A stretch of DNA of 64,000 nucleotides, taken from the NCBI RefSeq assembly GCF_008033385.1, contig NZ_VOGY01000005.1, positions 186,001-250,000 of the forward strand, given 5' to 3'. Below are positions 31,756 to 40,771 of the stretch, in pieces. A program made the translations under genes and the position numbers. A model generated the notes under the pieces. That model saw nothing but the letters and a program-made list of their open reading frames with translations. It did no database searches and had not been told where the DNA came from. Within the stretch, counting starts at the first letter, position 1. Every line of letters begins with the position of its first letter. This DNA comes from Algibacter pacificus (GTDB lineage Bacteria > Bacteroidota > Bacteroidia > Flavobacteriales > Flavobacteriaceae).

Positions 31756-34158
31756 TTACGTTTTAGATGTGAATTGAATTATTGCTTTTTGCATGTCATG
31801 ATGTTCTTCATAGAACTTCATTATGTCTTCGTTTTCCTGTCCATCGGTTAAATAGGCTGCATAAACTTCTTTCGGAACTTCAAGGCGAAAAATGTTGCTT
31901 TCCTTACCTATTTTGATAAACATTTCGGTATACTTCCGAGGACCAGAAAGATTGTTTTTTATGGATTTTAATTGGTTCAGGTCGTGGCTAGATAGATTGA
32001 GTCTTTTGACTAATTCTTCATAGCCTTTTTCATTATTGAGACTGTAAATGACTTGGGTATTCTCTAGAATGCTGGCAGATGTTGAATTATTCGGAAGCTG
32101 ATTAATGGATTGTAGAATAATGCCAATTGCACCATTTTGTTTTCGTATGGCTTGGTAATAGAATTCGACACTTTCCAGTACGTTTTCAAACTTCAGTTGT
32201 TTGGCAAACTCATCGAAAAGGATAATGCCCTTTTCAGCACGGTTTTTCCAAATGGTTCTTTGAATGGCAGACTTAATGAGCTTCAACATTACGGATAAAA
32301 TTTCCTTATTGTCTTTTACCTCGTCTAGTTCAAAAACAATCAATCGTTTGTCCTCAATTTTATAGGTCTGATCTTCGCTGACTTCAAATAGAAAACTATA
32401 TAGACCATCGCCAACATACTCAGACATGACGTGTAAAAAACTCGTAACATTGAAGTAGTCGGGATGGATTTTAAGGGTAGTCAGAAGATCTTTCTGATGC
32501 CTTTCTATAAAGTTGTAGTAACCTTCCAAAGAATGATTTTCAGAAGTGCTATTGTAATAATGGCGCAGTATCTTTTTAACGGAAACCGATTGCGCTTTTG
32601 TTACTTTTAAATCTGAAGCAAATAATTCAAAAAGAAATACTGATAAATCCTCTAACCGTTCAGGTGTCAAATCTTTTACGTCACTAATGTAAAAAGGATT
32701 GATACCTAGGTTCTTTCCGCTTTCATATCGTAATACGGTATATTTTTCAGGATAGAGTTTGGCGAATTTGGTATAAGAACCACCTAAATCTATGATGACC
32801 AATCTTACACCACTTTCAAAATATTGGCGCAAAATATTGTTGGCTAAAAACGATTTGCCTTCGCCAGTTGGCGCAAATATGGCAAAGTTTCGTGCTTTAA
32901 TGCGTTTCTTTTTTTCATCCCAAACATCTTTTAATACCGGAATGTTATGTTCCCTGTCATTAAAGATGATTCCCGTTTTATCGGATTTGTAATTGGTGTT
33001 ATTGATAAACAGACAGAGCGCATGTTTTAAGTCGGTTACATACAAATCGTTATTTGAAAAATTAGAAGAAAAACAGCAGTAACTGTTAAGAATATAATTT
33101 TTGCGTTCTTCGCCACGCGGATAGTAAGGAATAATATCCAATTCCTTAAATTCCGTTTTAATTTTAGAAGTTATTTTGTCTAGTTCTTTAGCATCTTTCG
33201 ACCAATACACAATATTAAGATGACCGCGAATGATTCGTGAATTGTCATCTGCATTGATTTGGTCCAGAATGTGCTGAATTTTCCCAAGTACGACTTTGTT
33301 CTGTGAACCAAAATTGGAACTTTTGTTAAGCTCCTCTATTTTCTTATCGAGTAGCTTGCGCCACTTTTGTTTGTCGTCCAAATAAAGAATCTGGTTAACA
33401 ATATGGTTTTCATTAAGTGTAAGTCCTAAGCCATCAATAAACCCTTGATGAAACACAAAATCGTCTGATGTAAATTTCTCATTGGTTTTGCTACTTTGTA
33501 CGTTTTCGCCAAAGCATAATTCGCTGTTGATGGCAAGCGCATCAAAATGGTTTTCGCCAACATTGACGCTTTTCTTTTCTAGTAAAATATCGGTGTCAAA
33601 TCCTTCATTGAAACCATTGAAATAACTACTAGTTAATTGCTGAATATCTTCTGCGTTTAACGGAAGAAATTCTATTTTTCTACTATTATTTATAAAGGAA
33701 ACAGAATCGCTTACAGAGTTAGCAAAGCTCTTAATGTTATCATCTAATTCTTGTACAATTCCCTTTGAAATTTTCCTGAAGGGATTGACGTATTTCGGAT
33801 TGTTGAGTGCTTTGTTCTTAGTTAAAATGAAGAACAAATAACATTTATGTTCTATGTGTCCACGACCTTTAAAATGCTCGTGTGTGGCTTTTTCTAAAAA
33901 GGTGGTGTTTGGAAGTTGTTCTGAAGAATAAGATTTCTTAAGGTAAATGTCTTGTTTGTGAACTACAGTTCCAATAGGTAATGATTTTAAAGCTTGAAAC
34001 CATGCACTATGCATATCCTCAAAATCCTTTTCGGATAAGGAATAAATTTCTGGCAGATTACCTTCATAGCATAAAATCACATTGCCATTGTTGGCAAATA
34101 TGATATGGTCTTGAATATCTACAATGGGTTGATATGCTGAAATATTAATCTTGTTCAT
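31756..34158 (-). CDS. traG: Conjugation ATPase TraG (VirB4-like)
   Basis: 800 residues, of normal length for the family. The N-terminal half binds the membrane complex; the C-terminal ATPase has Walker A FAPTGEGKSFLANNIL (about 426-441), the block LVIIDLGGSYTKFAKLYPEK, and Walker B GIILFDEFAKQLKF. VirB4-type ATPases drive pilus or channel assembly and substrate transfer. It overlaps traF by 14 bases. Confidence 0.92.
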   Translation of the reverse strand: MNKINISAYQPIVDIQDHIIFANNGNVILCYEGNLPEIYSLSEKDFEDMHSAWFQALKSLPIGTVVHKQDIYLKKSYSSEQLPNTTFLEKATHEHFKGRGHIEHKCYLFFILTKNKALNNPKYVNPFRKISKGIVQELDDNIKSFANSVSDSVSFINNSRKIEFLPLNAEDIQQLTSSYFNGFNEGFDTDILLEKKSVNVGENHFDALAINSELCFGENVQSSKTNEKFTSDDFVFHQGFIDGLGLTLNENHIVNQILYLDDKQKWRKLLDKKIEELNKSSNFGSQNKVVLGKIQHILDQINADDNSRIIRGHLNIVYWSKDAKELDKITSKIKTEFKELDIIPYYPRGEERKNYILNSYCCFSSNFSNNDLYVTDLKHALCLFINNTNYKSDKTGIIFNDREHNIPVLKDVWDEKKKRIKARNFAIFAPTGEGKSFLANNILRQYFESGVRLVIIDLGGSYTKFAKLYPEKYTVLRYESGKNLGINPFYISDVKDLTPERLEDLSVFLFELFASDLKVTKAQSVSVKKILRHYYNSTSENHSLEGYYNFIERHQKDLLTTLKIHPDYFNVTSFLHVMSEYVGDGLYSFLFEVSEDQTYKIEDKRLIVFELDEVKDNKEILSVMLKLIKSAIQRTIWKNRAEKGIILFDEFAKQLKFENVLESVEFYYQAIRKQNGAIGIILQSINQLPNNSTSASILENTQVIYSLNNEKGYEELVKRLNLSSHDLNQLKSIKNNLSGPRKYTEMFIKIGKESNIFRLEVPKEVYAAYLTDGQENEDIMKFYEEHHDMQKAIIQFTSKT

Positions 34159-34429
34159 AATCGAAACCTGAATTTCTTTTGTTACTAATGATTTGCGGAA
34201 AAGCTTTTGCCATCTGAAAAAGTTGTGGATCGTTGGTTATGCGTGTCAAGGCAACATATAAAGCTGCATTGAAAATCAGAATGCTAATTATCATCACAAA
34301 GCTGAAAGAGAAAATGATGATTAATAATGACGCAAGAATAGAAACCATCATTAAGGCAAACAGGGAAATAGGCAATCCAAAAATGACTGCCCGTTTCCTA
34401 ATGTTTTTATATACTTCGTATTTCTTCAT
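34145..34429 (-). CDS. traF: Conjugative transfer protein TraF (DUF4133, VirB3-like)
   Basis: 94 residues with two adjacent hydrophobic segments (about 14-60) and a conserved-looking end (ITNDPQLFQMAKAFPQI). This matches DUF4133, the small VirB3-like membrane protein that precedes the VirB4 ATPase in Bacteroidetes elements. Confidence 0.83.
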   Translation of the reverse strand: MKKYEVYKNIRKRAVIFGLPISLFALMMVSILASLLIIIFSFSFVMIISILIFNAALYVALTRITNDPQLFQMAKAFPQIISNKRNSGFDYEQD

Positions 34430-34463
34430 ACAGCTGCTCTAATAAAGCCCTCGATGAGGGTCA

Positions 34464-34751
34464 TTATACTACGATAGTTATTAAGTAAGTGAAGATGCCT
34501 ACCACAGCACCAGCAATTAGAACAAATACTAAAACACGAGTAATACCTTTTTTAAGGTCTGCGTTCTCGCCAAAGAAATGACCAGCATTAAATAGGAATC
34601 CAACAAGAAAGATGACACCTAGAATGATTGGGAAAATGGTTCTAATGGTATCTGAAACATCGTTTACAGAATCTTCAATACCACCAATTTGTGCAAAGCT
34701 TGACGCTGATGTCATCAAGAATACAAGTAAGATAAAAATTGATTTTTTCAT
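34464..34751 (-). CDS. traE: Conjugative transfer protein TraE (DUF4134, VirB2-like)
   Basis: 95 residues: signal peptide (cleavage likely after SSFA at about 20) and two hydrophobic helices around a short polar loop (HFFGENADLKKGI). This is the pilin-like layout of DUF4134. It is the first gene of the minus-strand mating-pore operon, so the operon promoter must lie between 34752 and about 34926; no clear TAnnTTTG box was seen on that strand. Confidence 0.83.
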   Translation of the reverse strand: MKKSIFILLVFLMTSASSFAQIGGIEDSVNDVSDTIRTIFPIILGVIFLVGFLFNAGHFFGENADLKKGITRVLVFVLIAGAVVGIFTYLITIVV

Positions 34752-34926
34752 AATTATTTGGTTTAGCCTGTAGAGGCAGTTTCTAATTTTATTTTGTGAA
34801 ATCTATTATGAAATGAAGGTGAAGGAAGAAAATCTCTAAATTTTAACGCTAATTGGTGTTAAACTTTTGAAGATTATTAAGGAAGTGATTGATTTCTTGA
34901 ATATTGTGTAATCTAAAACGATTGTT

Positions 34927-35580
34927 ATGAGCACATTAAATCAAATTATAGTCTTACTATTCTGCCTAGTTTTTCTAAATCTATCTTATGCGCAGAATGG
35001 TAAAGACAAAGCAATAAATCCTATTGTAGTAATAGACCCTGGACATGGTGGAAAAGATGCGGGCGCAACAACCAGAAATGGCATTAAGGAAAAAGATATT
35101 GCTTTGAGTATCGCTTCTAAAATAGTGTTGCTTAATGATAAGCTGTTTGAAAATCTTTTGGAATTATTTCTCACTAGATATACGGACACATTAATATCGC
35201 TAGGCGATAGAACACAACTAGCCAAAAAACTAAAAGCTGATATATTTATTTCCATACATTGCAATCAAGCTATAAACAGAACAGCATCGGGAACAGAAGT
35301 TTTTATTCATCCTAAAAGCGAAGTGCAAGCTGAAGAATCTGCCTATTTAGGGTTTACTATTCAAAAAGGATTAACTGATATACTTGGTATTAATAACAGA
35401 GGTGTCAAATATGGCAATTTTCAGGTGTTGCGAGGTAACGACAATAGTAATGCAACGGTTCTTTTAGAACTTGGGTTCTTATCTCAAACGGATGAGGCTA
35501 TTTACTTAACTAAAGAAAAATCTCAGTATGCTATTGCTTTGGTCATACTTCAATCGATTATTAAATTTTTAGGATTATGA
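34927..35580 (+). CDS. N-acetylmuramoyl-L-alanine amidase (Amidase_3)
   Basis: 217 residues with a signal peptide ending SYAQ. The zinc amidase motifs are complete: VVIDPGHGGKDAG (first His about 39), the metal Glu in GIKEKDIALS, SIHCNQA (His about 110), and the catalytic Glu in LLELGFLSQ. It cuts the amide link between MurNAc and the peptide stem in peptidoglycan. It diverges from the mating-pore operon and probably opens the cell wall locally for channel assembly, taking the place of the lytic transglycosylases used by other conjugation systems. Confidence 0.9.
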   Translation: MSTLNQIIVLLFCLVFLNLSYAQNGKDKAINPIVVIDPGHGGKDAGATTRNGIKEKDIALSIASKIVLLNDKLFENLLELFLTRYTDTLISLGDRTQLAKKLKADIFISIHCNQAINRTASGTEVFIHPKSEVQAEESAYLGFTIQKGLTDILGINNRGVKYGNFQVLRGNDNSNATVLLELGFLSQTDEAIYLTKEKSQYAIALVILQSIIKFLGL

Positions 35581-35801
35581 GTGAATTTTTTATGGAAATT
35601 ACGGTGGTAATTAAAAGGGTTTTAATAGTGATATTGAAATCAATTAAAAGAAGATTATCGAACTAAGAATATAACTCACGTATTTATTTGAAATTAAAAT
35701 TGAACAAAATGTACTACTAAAAATTTGAGTAAAAGTAATATTATAGATTACGGAAAACCTCACTTAATAATATAAATAATTTCTTATTTTAGACAAAAAA
35801 T

Positions 35802-35840
35802 TATACTTGAATGTATTTAAGTTTTATTTTAAACTTAAAT
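35802..35840 (+). promoter_or_regulatory. Promoter-like box and hairpin before the Lamassu-like operon
   Basis: The 310-bp gap 35581-35890 is very AT-rich. It holds TATACTTG (35802-35809), one mismatch from TAnnTTTG, followed by a perfect 10-bp inverted repeat ATTTAAGTTT/AAACTTAAAT (35815-35840). The hairpin would sit in the 5' leader and may hold back expression. A 17-codon out-of-frame reading frame starts at 35845 and overlaps the next gene's start; nothing else is seen. Confidence 0.35.
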
Positions 35841-35890
35841 AAGTATGAGAATATCTGAAATTATAAAGCCAATAGGCTGTGTTGCAATAT

Positions 35891-37075
35891 ATGGCTGAAA
35901 ATAAAAGTGCTACTGAAAATCCAAAATTACATGAAGTAGTTCCAAGAGAGGTTGTGGGGAGAGATATTATTGCTAGATACCAGGGGCAATTTAGAGGGGC
36001 AGCTTATGAATGCTTAACTTTATTGGAAGGAGGCGAACTAGATAGAGTTTATTGTGATTATCAAGATGATTTTGTAACTCGACTAAATGTTGATGGACAA
36101 CAGATTTATAATTTTTATCAGGTAAAAACGAAAAATAAGCTTAATCACCAATGGGGCATTAATGAAATTTTTGGTTTATACAAAAAGAAGAAGCAAGCAT
36201 CAATTGATAAAATAGAACATAGCTTTGCTGGTAAATTATTGATACATACGGTTAAGTTTAATAATTCTTGTGGAAAGGTTATTTTTCTCACTAATATACA
36301 TTTTGATGACGATGTAGAATCATGCATGAAAGCGTGTTTAGACAATGATCAAGACAACAAACACTATGCATCATTGCTCGAAACTTTTAATACCGCTTTC
36401 TCAAAAGATGCCCCTCTTGATGAAATAGAGGTTTTAAAAGCAATAAAGAAACTTCAGCTTGAACCTAATAAATCATACTTGCTACCTTCAGATGAAAATT
36501 TTTATGCGATAGCAAGAGACACTATTTTTAAGTATAGTGAAATTGATTTAAAAAAAATAGAAAGTGAGGAGATTATTAATAACCTAGTTTCATTAGTTGA
36601 AAGAAAATCGTTCACTAAACTCGTATTAAATTGTGACGAGTCTGATCTTGATGAAATTGCAGGCATTTGTCTAGAAGATATGTTAGATATTCTTAGTATA
36701 TCTAGAGGAGCGTATAATCTTTTAAATGATGGAGGTGATGTTCAAGCTATTAAAAATGCTTCAATAATTCAAAGATTATTAAGTCAGGGTGGTGCCAGTA
36801 ACCAAATGATTGAATATGCTTCTAAATGCAAAGTAAATTGGGATATTTGGTATAGAGAAAAACGACATAATATTCCAGAGTTTGATTTAAATTTTATTAT
36901 GGATCGTGTAGCGTTAATTGCAAATCAGTGGGCAAATAAGAATCAATCACTTGAGGAATTAAGAAAAGAAATAGCAAACCTAAGTAACGATCTCAAGGAT
37001 GTTTCAAAAACTTTGACTAATGAACTTTTGCTCGGTGGAGTTTTTTCTGTAATCGTAAGAAATGAGTCACAATGA
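35891..37075 (+). CDS. DUF4297/Cap4-type dsDNA nuclease, Lamassu LmuA-like effector
   Basis: 394 residues from ATG 35891; the longer frame from GTG 35879 adds only four residues. The N-terminal nuclease domain shows the DUF4297 pattern: REVVGRDIIARYQGQFRGAA, the Glu of YECLTLL, YCDYQDDFVTR and FYQVKTKNK. Together these form the E, D, QVK core of a PD-(D/E)xK nuclease that cuts double-stranded DNA. The C-terminal 250 residues are helical and probably contact the partner proteins. The stop overlaps the next start (ATGA). Nuclease, small protein and SMC-like ATPase in this order match the Lamassu type with Cap4 effector, as in DdmABC. Confidence 0.82.
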   Translation: MAENKSATENPKLHEVVPREVVGRDIIARYQGQFRGAAYECLTLLEGGELDRVYCDYQDDFVTRLNVDGQQIYNFYQVKTKNKLNHQWGINEIFGLYKKKKQASIDKIEHSFAGKLLIHTVKFNNSCGKVIFLTNIHFDDDVESCMKACLDNDQDNKHYASLLETFNTAFSKDAPLDEIEVLKAIKKLQLEPNKSYLLPSDENFYAIARDTIFKYSEIDLKKIESEEIINNLVSLVERKSFTKLVLNCDESDLDEIAGICLEDMLDILSISRGAYNLLNDGGDVQAIKNASIIQRLLSQGGASNQMIEYASKCKVNWDIWYREKRHNIPEFDLNFIMDRVALIANQWANKNQSLEELRKEIANLSNDLKDVSKTLTNELLLGGVFSVIVRNESQ

Positions 37076-37551
37076 ATTATAAAGAATTTTTTAATGAGGC
37101 AGAGGAAAGAGATGTAACATTAACACTTGATAATCCGAAAACATCTATTTCTCATAGACTAAGTAATGAAGCGCTTTTTCATTTACCGTTGATAGCGATG
37201 ACTATTTTATTACTTTCAAAATCAAGAAGCAAACCCAAAAGTGATGAGATAGGGCAATTAATAGGAGAATGTTTTGAGAGAGCTTTCAAAGGATTTAAAG
37301 GTTCTTCTCAATATTTGGGATGGTCCGCAAATTTAAGAATGAGAACAGTTAAGGCCTTGACTTTTCTTGAAACAGCTAATTTAATTGAAGTTGATATTCA
37401 AGATTCTAGGATAAAGGTTACGGACATGGGAAAAAAGGTTATTTCTAAGGCAATAGATGATGATACTGACTTAGGATATAATTTACGAGTAATTGAACAA
37501 AAATACAGAGATATTAGAGCAGAAAAACAAATAGCGATAGGCATAGTATGA
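37072..37551 (+). CDS. Lamassu LmuC/DdmB-like middle component (ABC-3C)
   Basis: 159 residues. The central block NEALFHLPLIAMTILLLSKS and the winged-helix-like end (RTVKALTFLETANLIEVDIQ) resemble middle components of ABC three-component systems. It overlaps its neighbours by 4 bases at both ends, so all three proteins are made in a fixed ratio. By analogy it bridges the nuclease effector and the SMC-like ATPase. Confidence 0.7.
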   Translation: MNYKEFFNEAEERDVTLTLDNPKTSISHRLSNEALFHLPLIAMTILLLSKSRSKPKSDEIGQLIGECFERAFKGFKGSSQYLGWSANLRMRTVKALTFLETANLIEVDIQDSRIKVTDMGKKVISKAIDDDTDLGYNLRVIEQKYRDIRAEKQIAIGIV

Positions 37552-39347
37552 AATTATTAGAATTAAAAATAGAGCATGTTGAGTTAGACGGTTGGGAATC
37601 GGAGCAGCTAACGTTTGGGGACGACATTACACAGCTTTATGGGCCTAATGGATGTGGAAAGACACCTGTAATCCATTCAATAGCCTACGCAATGGGTTAT
37701 CCTGTAAAGTTTCGTGAGGATATTCTAAGAAATTGCAAATCTGTAGTATTAAAGGCTTCACATGAGGAAAATATCATAGTTTTCAAACGAGAATTGTCTT
37801 CGAGTTTTAATGTTGAATGTAATGTTTATGATGAAATTATAGGAGATGATTCTGAAAATAATAAAGTTTTTTATAGTGAGAAAGATTTATCCGTATATCT
37901 TTTCGATTTATTAGGGTTGTCAACCGCTGCCCTTACATCCTTAAAAAACCTTCCAACGTTCCCCTATGTTTCAACATTACTTCCTTTATTTTATGTAGAT
38001 CAAGATTCTGGCTACACTAGCGCATACAAAGCGCAATCTAACTTTATTAAAGACCAATATGCTGAAATGGTGCGCATGTCTATTGGAGTAATTGCAAAAA
38101 ACTCTTACGAAAAAAAGAAGGATTTAATAGAAAATAAAAAGGAACTAGGCTTAATTGATTCAGAAATTGTAAGTACAGAAAATTTTATTGAAACTTTAAT
38201 TCTTCAAAGAAAAGGTTCGTTGCTGTCCAAAATAGATGTAGAAGATCGTCTTCAAAAATTGAAAGATAGATTAGATGAGCTTAATTCTAATCAAGATACA
38301 TCTTATAGCACTAACTCAGCAATTCAAACTTTGATAAATGAGAAGTTGTCTGAAAAAAACAGTACAGATTCTAAAATTAGAGATTTAAGGGAAAGAATCA
38401 ATGGTTTTGGCAAAATCAAAGATGAAATTGAAATTGAAATAAATACACTTTCCTTGAACGAAGAGGCTAAACGTGTATTTAGTTCATTTGATGAAATATG
38501 TAGTAATAGAGGTTGCCAACTTTTTTTGAGCAGTTCTGAATCTTATGGTAAAAACCTGTTGTACCTGAAAGATCAAACTAAAGATTTAGACCGAAACCTG
38601 GGTTATCAAAAGGAACGTCTCGATGAGTTTTGCATAAACTTTGATAATATTGAAGGTGAAATAAAAAAACTAAAAATTAATTTATCTGAAGAGCAATCTG
38701 GAGGTACTGCTCAAAATTTAGTTAATACTATTAGTGAACTTACAAGATCAATTATTGATTTACAGAGAGAAAAGGAAATAGTAGGAAGGCTTGAGCTAGA
38801 AGAAAAAAAGTATAATAGATTTATAAGTAAAAGAGAGCAATTGCATAATACTATTGCCTCTTTAGATGATAGAAATTCTACCGTTGACTTAAAACAATTA
38901 AAGTTTAGAACGGATTTTAAAAAACAAATAACGGAATGGTTAGATGTTTTAAGTACCAAAAATGTATCGAGAAACATTAATATTGATTCAGACTTTAATA
39001 TCTTATTTGGAACAGAAAAATTATCCCAATTAAGTGGAAGCACGTTGCTACGAGTTATTTTAGCTATTAAAGCGGCGTTTTTTGATATCTATATCTCATC
39101 TGAATTGTCTGCCTTTGAATTTTTAATATTTGACACCCCAAAACAACACGATATAGAAACAGAGCATTTTGCAGCTTTTATAGATAAGCTTAAAACAACC
39201 GTATCCAATAAAAGAGCTCAAATAATTTTCTCAACGACGGAATACCATTATGAACCAAAAGAAAATGATGTTGAGTGGATTCCTAGCTTTCCGGGAACAG
39301 AACAGAACATGTTTTTAGGTATAATTCCTAAAATTAAAGTAAAATAA
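37548..39347 (+). CDS. SMC/Rad50-like ATPase, Lamassu LmuB/DdmC-like sensor
   Basis: 599 residues. The N terminus has an ABC-type Walker A, LYGPNGCGKTPVIHS (about 30-44), with Pro in place of the usual Ser/Thr after GKT. A coiled-coil middle (about 185-460) contains a Cys pair, CSNRGC, near 315. The C terminus has LSGSTLLRVILAIKAAFF, signature-like, and Walker B FLIFDTPKQHD (about 522-532). Such compact SMC-like proteins recognise foreign or replicating DNA and release the nuclease. It is the last gene of the operon. Confidence 0.78.
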   Translation: MKLLELKIEHVELDGWESEQLTFGDDITQLYGPNGCGKTPVIHSIAYAMGYPVKFREDILRNCKSVVLKASHEENIIVFKRELSSSFNVECNVYDEIIGDDSENNKVFYSEKDLSVYLFDLLGLSTAALTSLKNLPTFPYVSTLLPLFYVDQDSGYTSAYKAQSNFIKDQYAEMVRMSIGVIAKNSYEKKKDLIENKKELGLIDSEIVSTENFIETLILQRKGSLLSKIDVEDRLQKLKDRLDELNSNQDTSYSTNSAIQTLINEKLSEKNSTDSKIRDLRERINGFGKIKDEIEIEINTLSLNEEAKRVFSSFDEICSNRGCQLFLSSSESYGKNLLYLKDQTKDLDRNLGYQKERLDEFCINFDNIEGEIKKLKINLSEEQSGGTAQNLVNTISELTRSIIDLQREKEIVGRLELEEKKYNRFISKREQLHNTIASLDDRNSTVDLKQLKFRTDFKKQITEWLDVLSTKNVSRNINIDSDFNILFGTEKLSQLSGSTLLRVILAIKAAFFDIYISSELSAFEFLIFDTPKQHDIETEHFAAFIDKLKTTVSNKRAQIIFSTTEYHYEPKENDVEWIPSFPGTEQNMFLGIIPKIKVK

Positions 39348-39487
39348 ATATCATGCAAAAATTGTGGAAGGATCATTTTATGTAACATAAAAGACAAAGT
39401 GATGATGTGCGATTCTTGTGGTATGCCAAATGTGATTTCTGATTGAAATTGATTAATCAGATATTGCATTCTGTGTAATTATTGAGG

Positions 39488-39506
39488 AAGAATTAATTCT
39501 TTTTAT
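39488..39506 (+). terminator. Weak palindrome, possible terminator
   Basis: AAGAATTAATTCTT (39488-39501) is a perfect 14-bp palindrome followed by TTTTA, about 140 bp after the SMC-like gene. The rest of the 291-bp gap (39348-39638) shows nothing recognisable. Confidence 0.25.
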
Positions 39507-39638
39507 TTCATAAGCTTTATCAAAAGAAGTCAAATTAAAACAACTTATTCATACGCTTCCGAACGCTATTCCTTTACCTACCGGTATTGAGGTTTTTGGC
39601 TGTATAAATTGATAGTTTATAAAGAGAAATTCATCCCA

Positions 39639-40757
39639 TTACTTCTCAATCTTCCCCCAAACCAAAGGATGCTCACTAGCAGCAACATTTCTATTAGTAA
39701 CAGATTTGTAAATAGACCATTGTGGCTGTTTTTCTGGCCACATTGCTTTACGGTTTAATCCACTATCCTTCATTTTATTGAATAGAGCAGGAGAGAAGAG
39801 CATATAATCTTTCTGCTTAATATTTACACCCATTCTGTAAGCGCCTAATCTATAATAAGTAGAGTCATTTCCTTTGTCTATATCCACTTCAAACGATAGG
39901 TGTTTTGTGATGTCTTTTAGGTCTGTATTTTGAATTAAAGGCGATAAAGAATTACAATAAGATGGTGCGTTAAATGTACCTGCTATGATGACATTGACTT
40001 TACCTTCAGCTATCAGTTTGTTATAAACTTCAGCAATTTTGCAAACTTGTTTTTTTCTAATGTTATCCGATTGTGTTCTGTCTTTTGTTGGCTTTTTTAA
40101 ATATGCATTTAATAGCCAAATAATTTCTTTTGATGGTGTGCTAATTTCATATTCAATTAAATTTTTACCATCATCGTTAGAAATAGAATTTATGTTGTGA
40201 GTTCTAACAGCTTCTAGATTGTAGCCTTGTCGTAATGCTATTCCCATTTCTAAACTATGCATATCGTTACCTTGAATCACAAAAGAGTGGTTAAAAGGTT
40301 TGCAGTCAAATTCTGGTAGAATGAGTTGGTTAAAGTCCTCAAACGATGCTCTGTCCTCAATTTCTTGTAGCAGTAAAATATCTGGATTTACGTTGGCGAT
40401 AACTTGTGCTTTATGTTGTGTTGATTTGGGATGAATAGGAACGGTTTGAAGTTTTATCCATCCATTCCAATCTGTGATATTACCAGCTTTGTTATCAATA
40501 GAATGGCTTAAACCTTTCATAAACAGAAAACCTGCTTTTCGTCTCAAAACAGCATAAGGACGAGGACTTGATTTTTCAAAACCAATTAAAAATGATAATT
40601 CTCTAATTCGATCTTGTTGGCTTAATGATTTAGAAGGTTCAAGCATGAGTGTATCAAGCTCTATTGTCCAATCGGGAATTAAGTTTTCAATTGGTTTTTC
40701 TAGAAGACTTCTGTCTCTATGGAATAAGTTCTGGACATTAAAAGTTGCTATTTTCAT
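39639..40757 (-). CDS. Endonuclease/exonuclease/phosphatase-fold protein with altered active site
   Basis: 372 residues. EEP-fold landmarks are the start MKIATFNVQNLF, the metal Glu in LLLQEIEDR, and the end ASEHPLVWGKI, which corresponds to the SDHxP motif with Glu for Asp. The usual catalytic GDFND is GTFNA (VIIAGTFNAPSYC), so the Asp that helps the nucleophile is lost. Either this subfamily uses other residues or the protein binds rather than cuts. The block YYRLGAYRMGVNIKQKDYML is strongly patterned. It lies 14 bp after a DnaC-like gene, pointing to a role in element DNA processing. Confidence 0.75.
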   Translation of the reverse strand: MKIATFNVQNLFHRDRSLLEKPIENLIPDWTIELDTLMLEPSKSLSQQDRIRELSFLIGFEKSSPRPYAVLRRKAGFLFMKGLSHSIDNKAGNITDWNGWIKLQTVPIHPKSTQHKAQVIANVNPDILLLQEIEDRASFEDFNQLILPEFDCKPFNHSFVIQGNDMHSLEMGIALRQGYNLEAVRTHNINSISNDDGKNLIEYEISTPSKEIIWLLNAYLKKPTKDRTQSDNIRKKQVCKIAEVYNKLIAEGKVNVIIAGTFNAPSYCNSLSPLIQNTDLKDITKHLSFEVDIDKGNDSTYYRLGAYRMGVNIKQKDYMLFSPALFNKMKDSGLNRKAMWPEKQPQWSIYKSVTNRNVAASEHPLVWGKIEK

Positions 40758-40771
40758 AATTTCTTAGTTTT

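Noticed and set aside
35845-35898. 17-residue leader peptide (MRISEIIKPIGCVAIYG) before the Lamassu-like operon
   Set aside because: It overlaps the next start out of frame and has no special composition such as runs of one amino acid; chance is the simpler reading.
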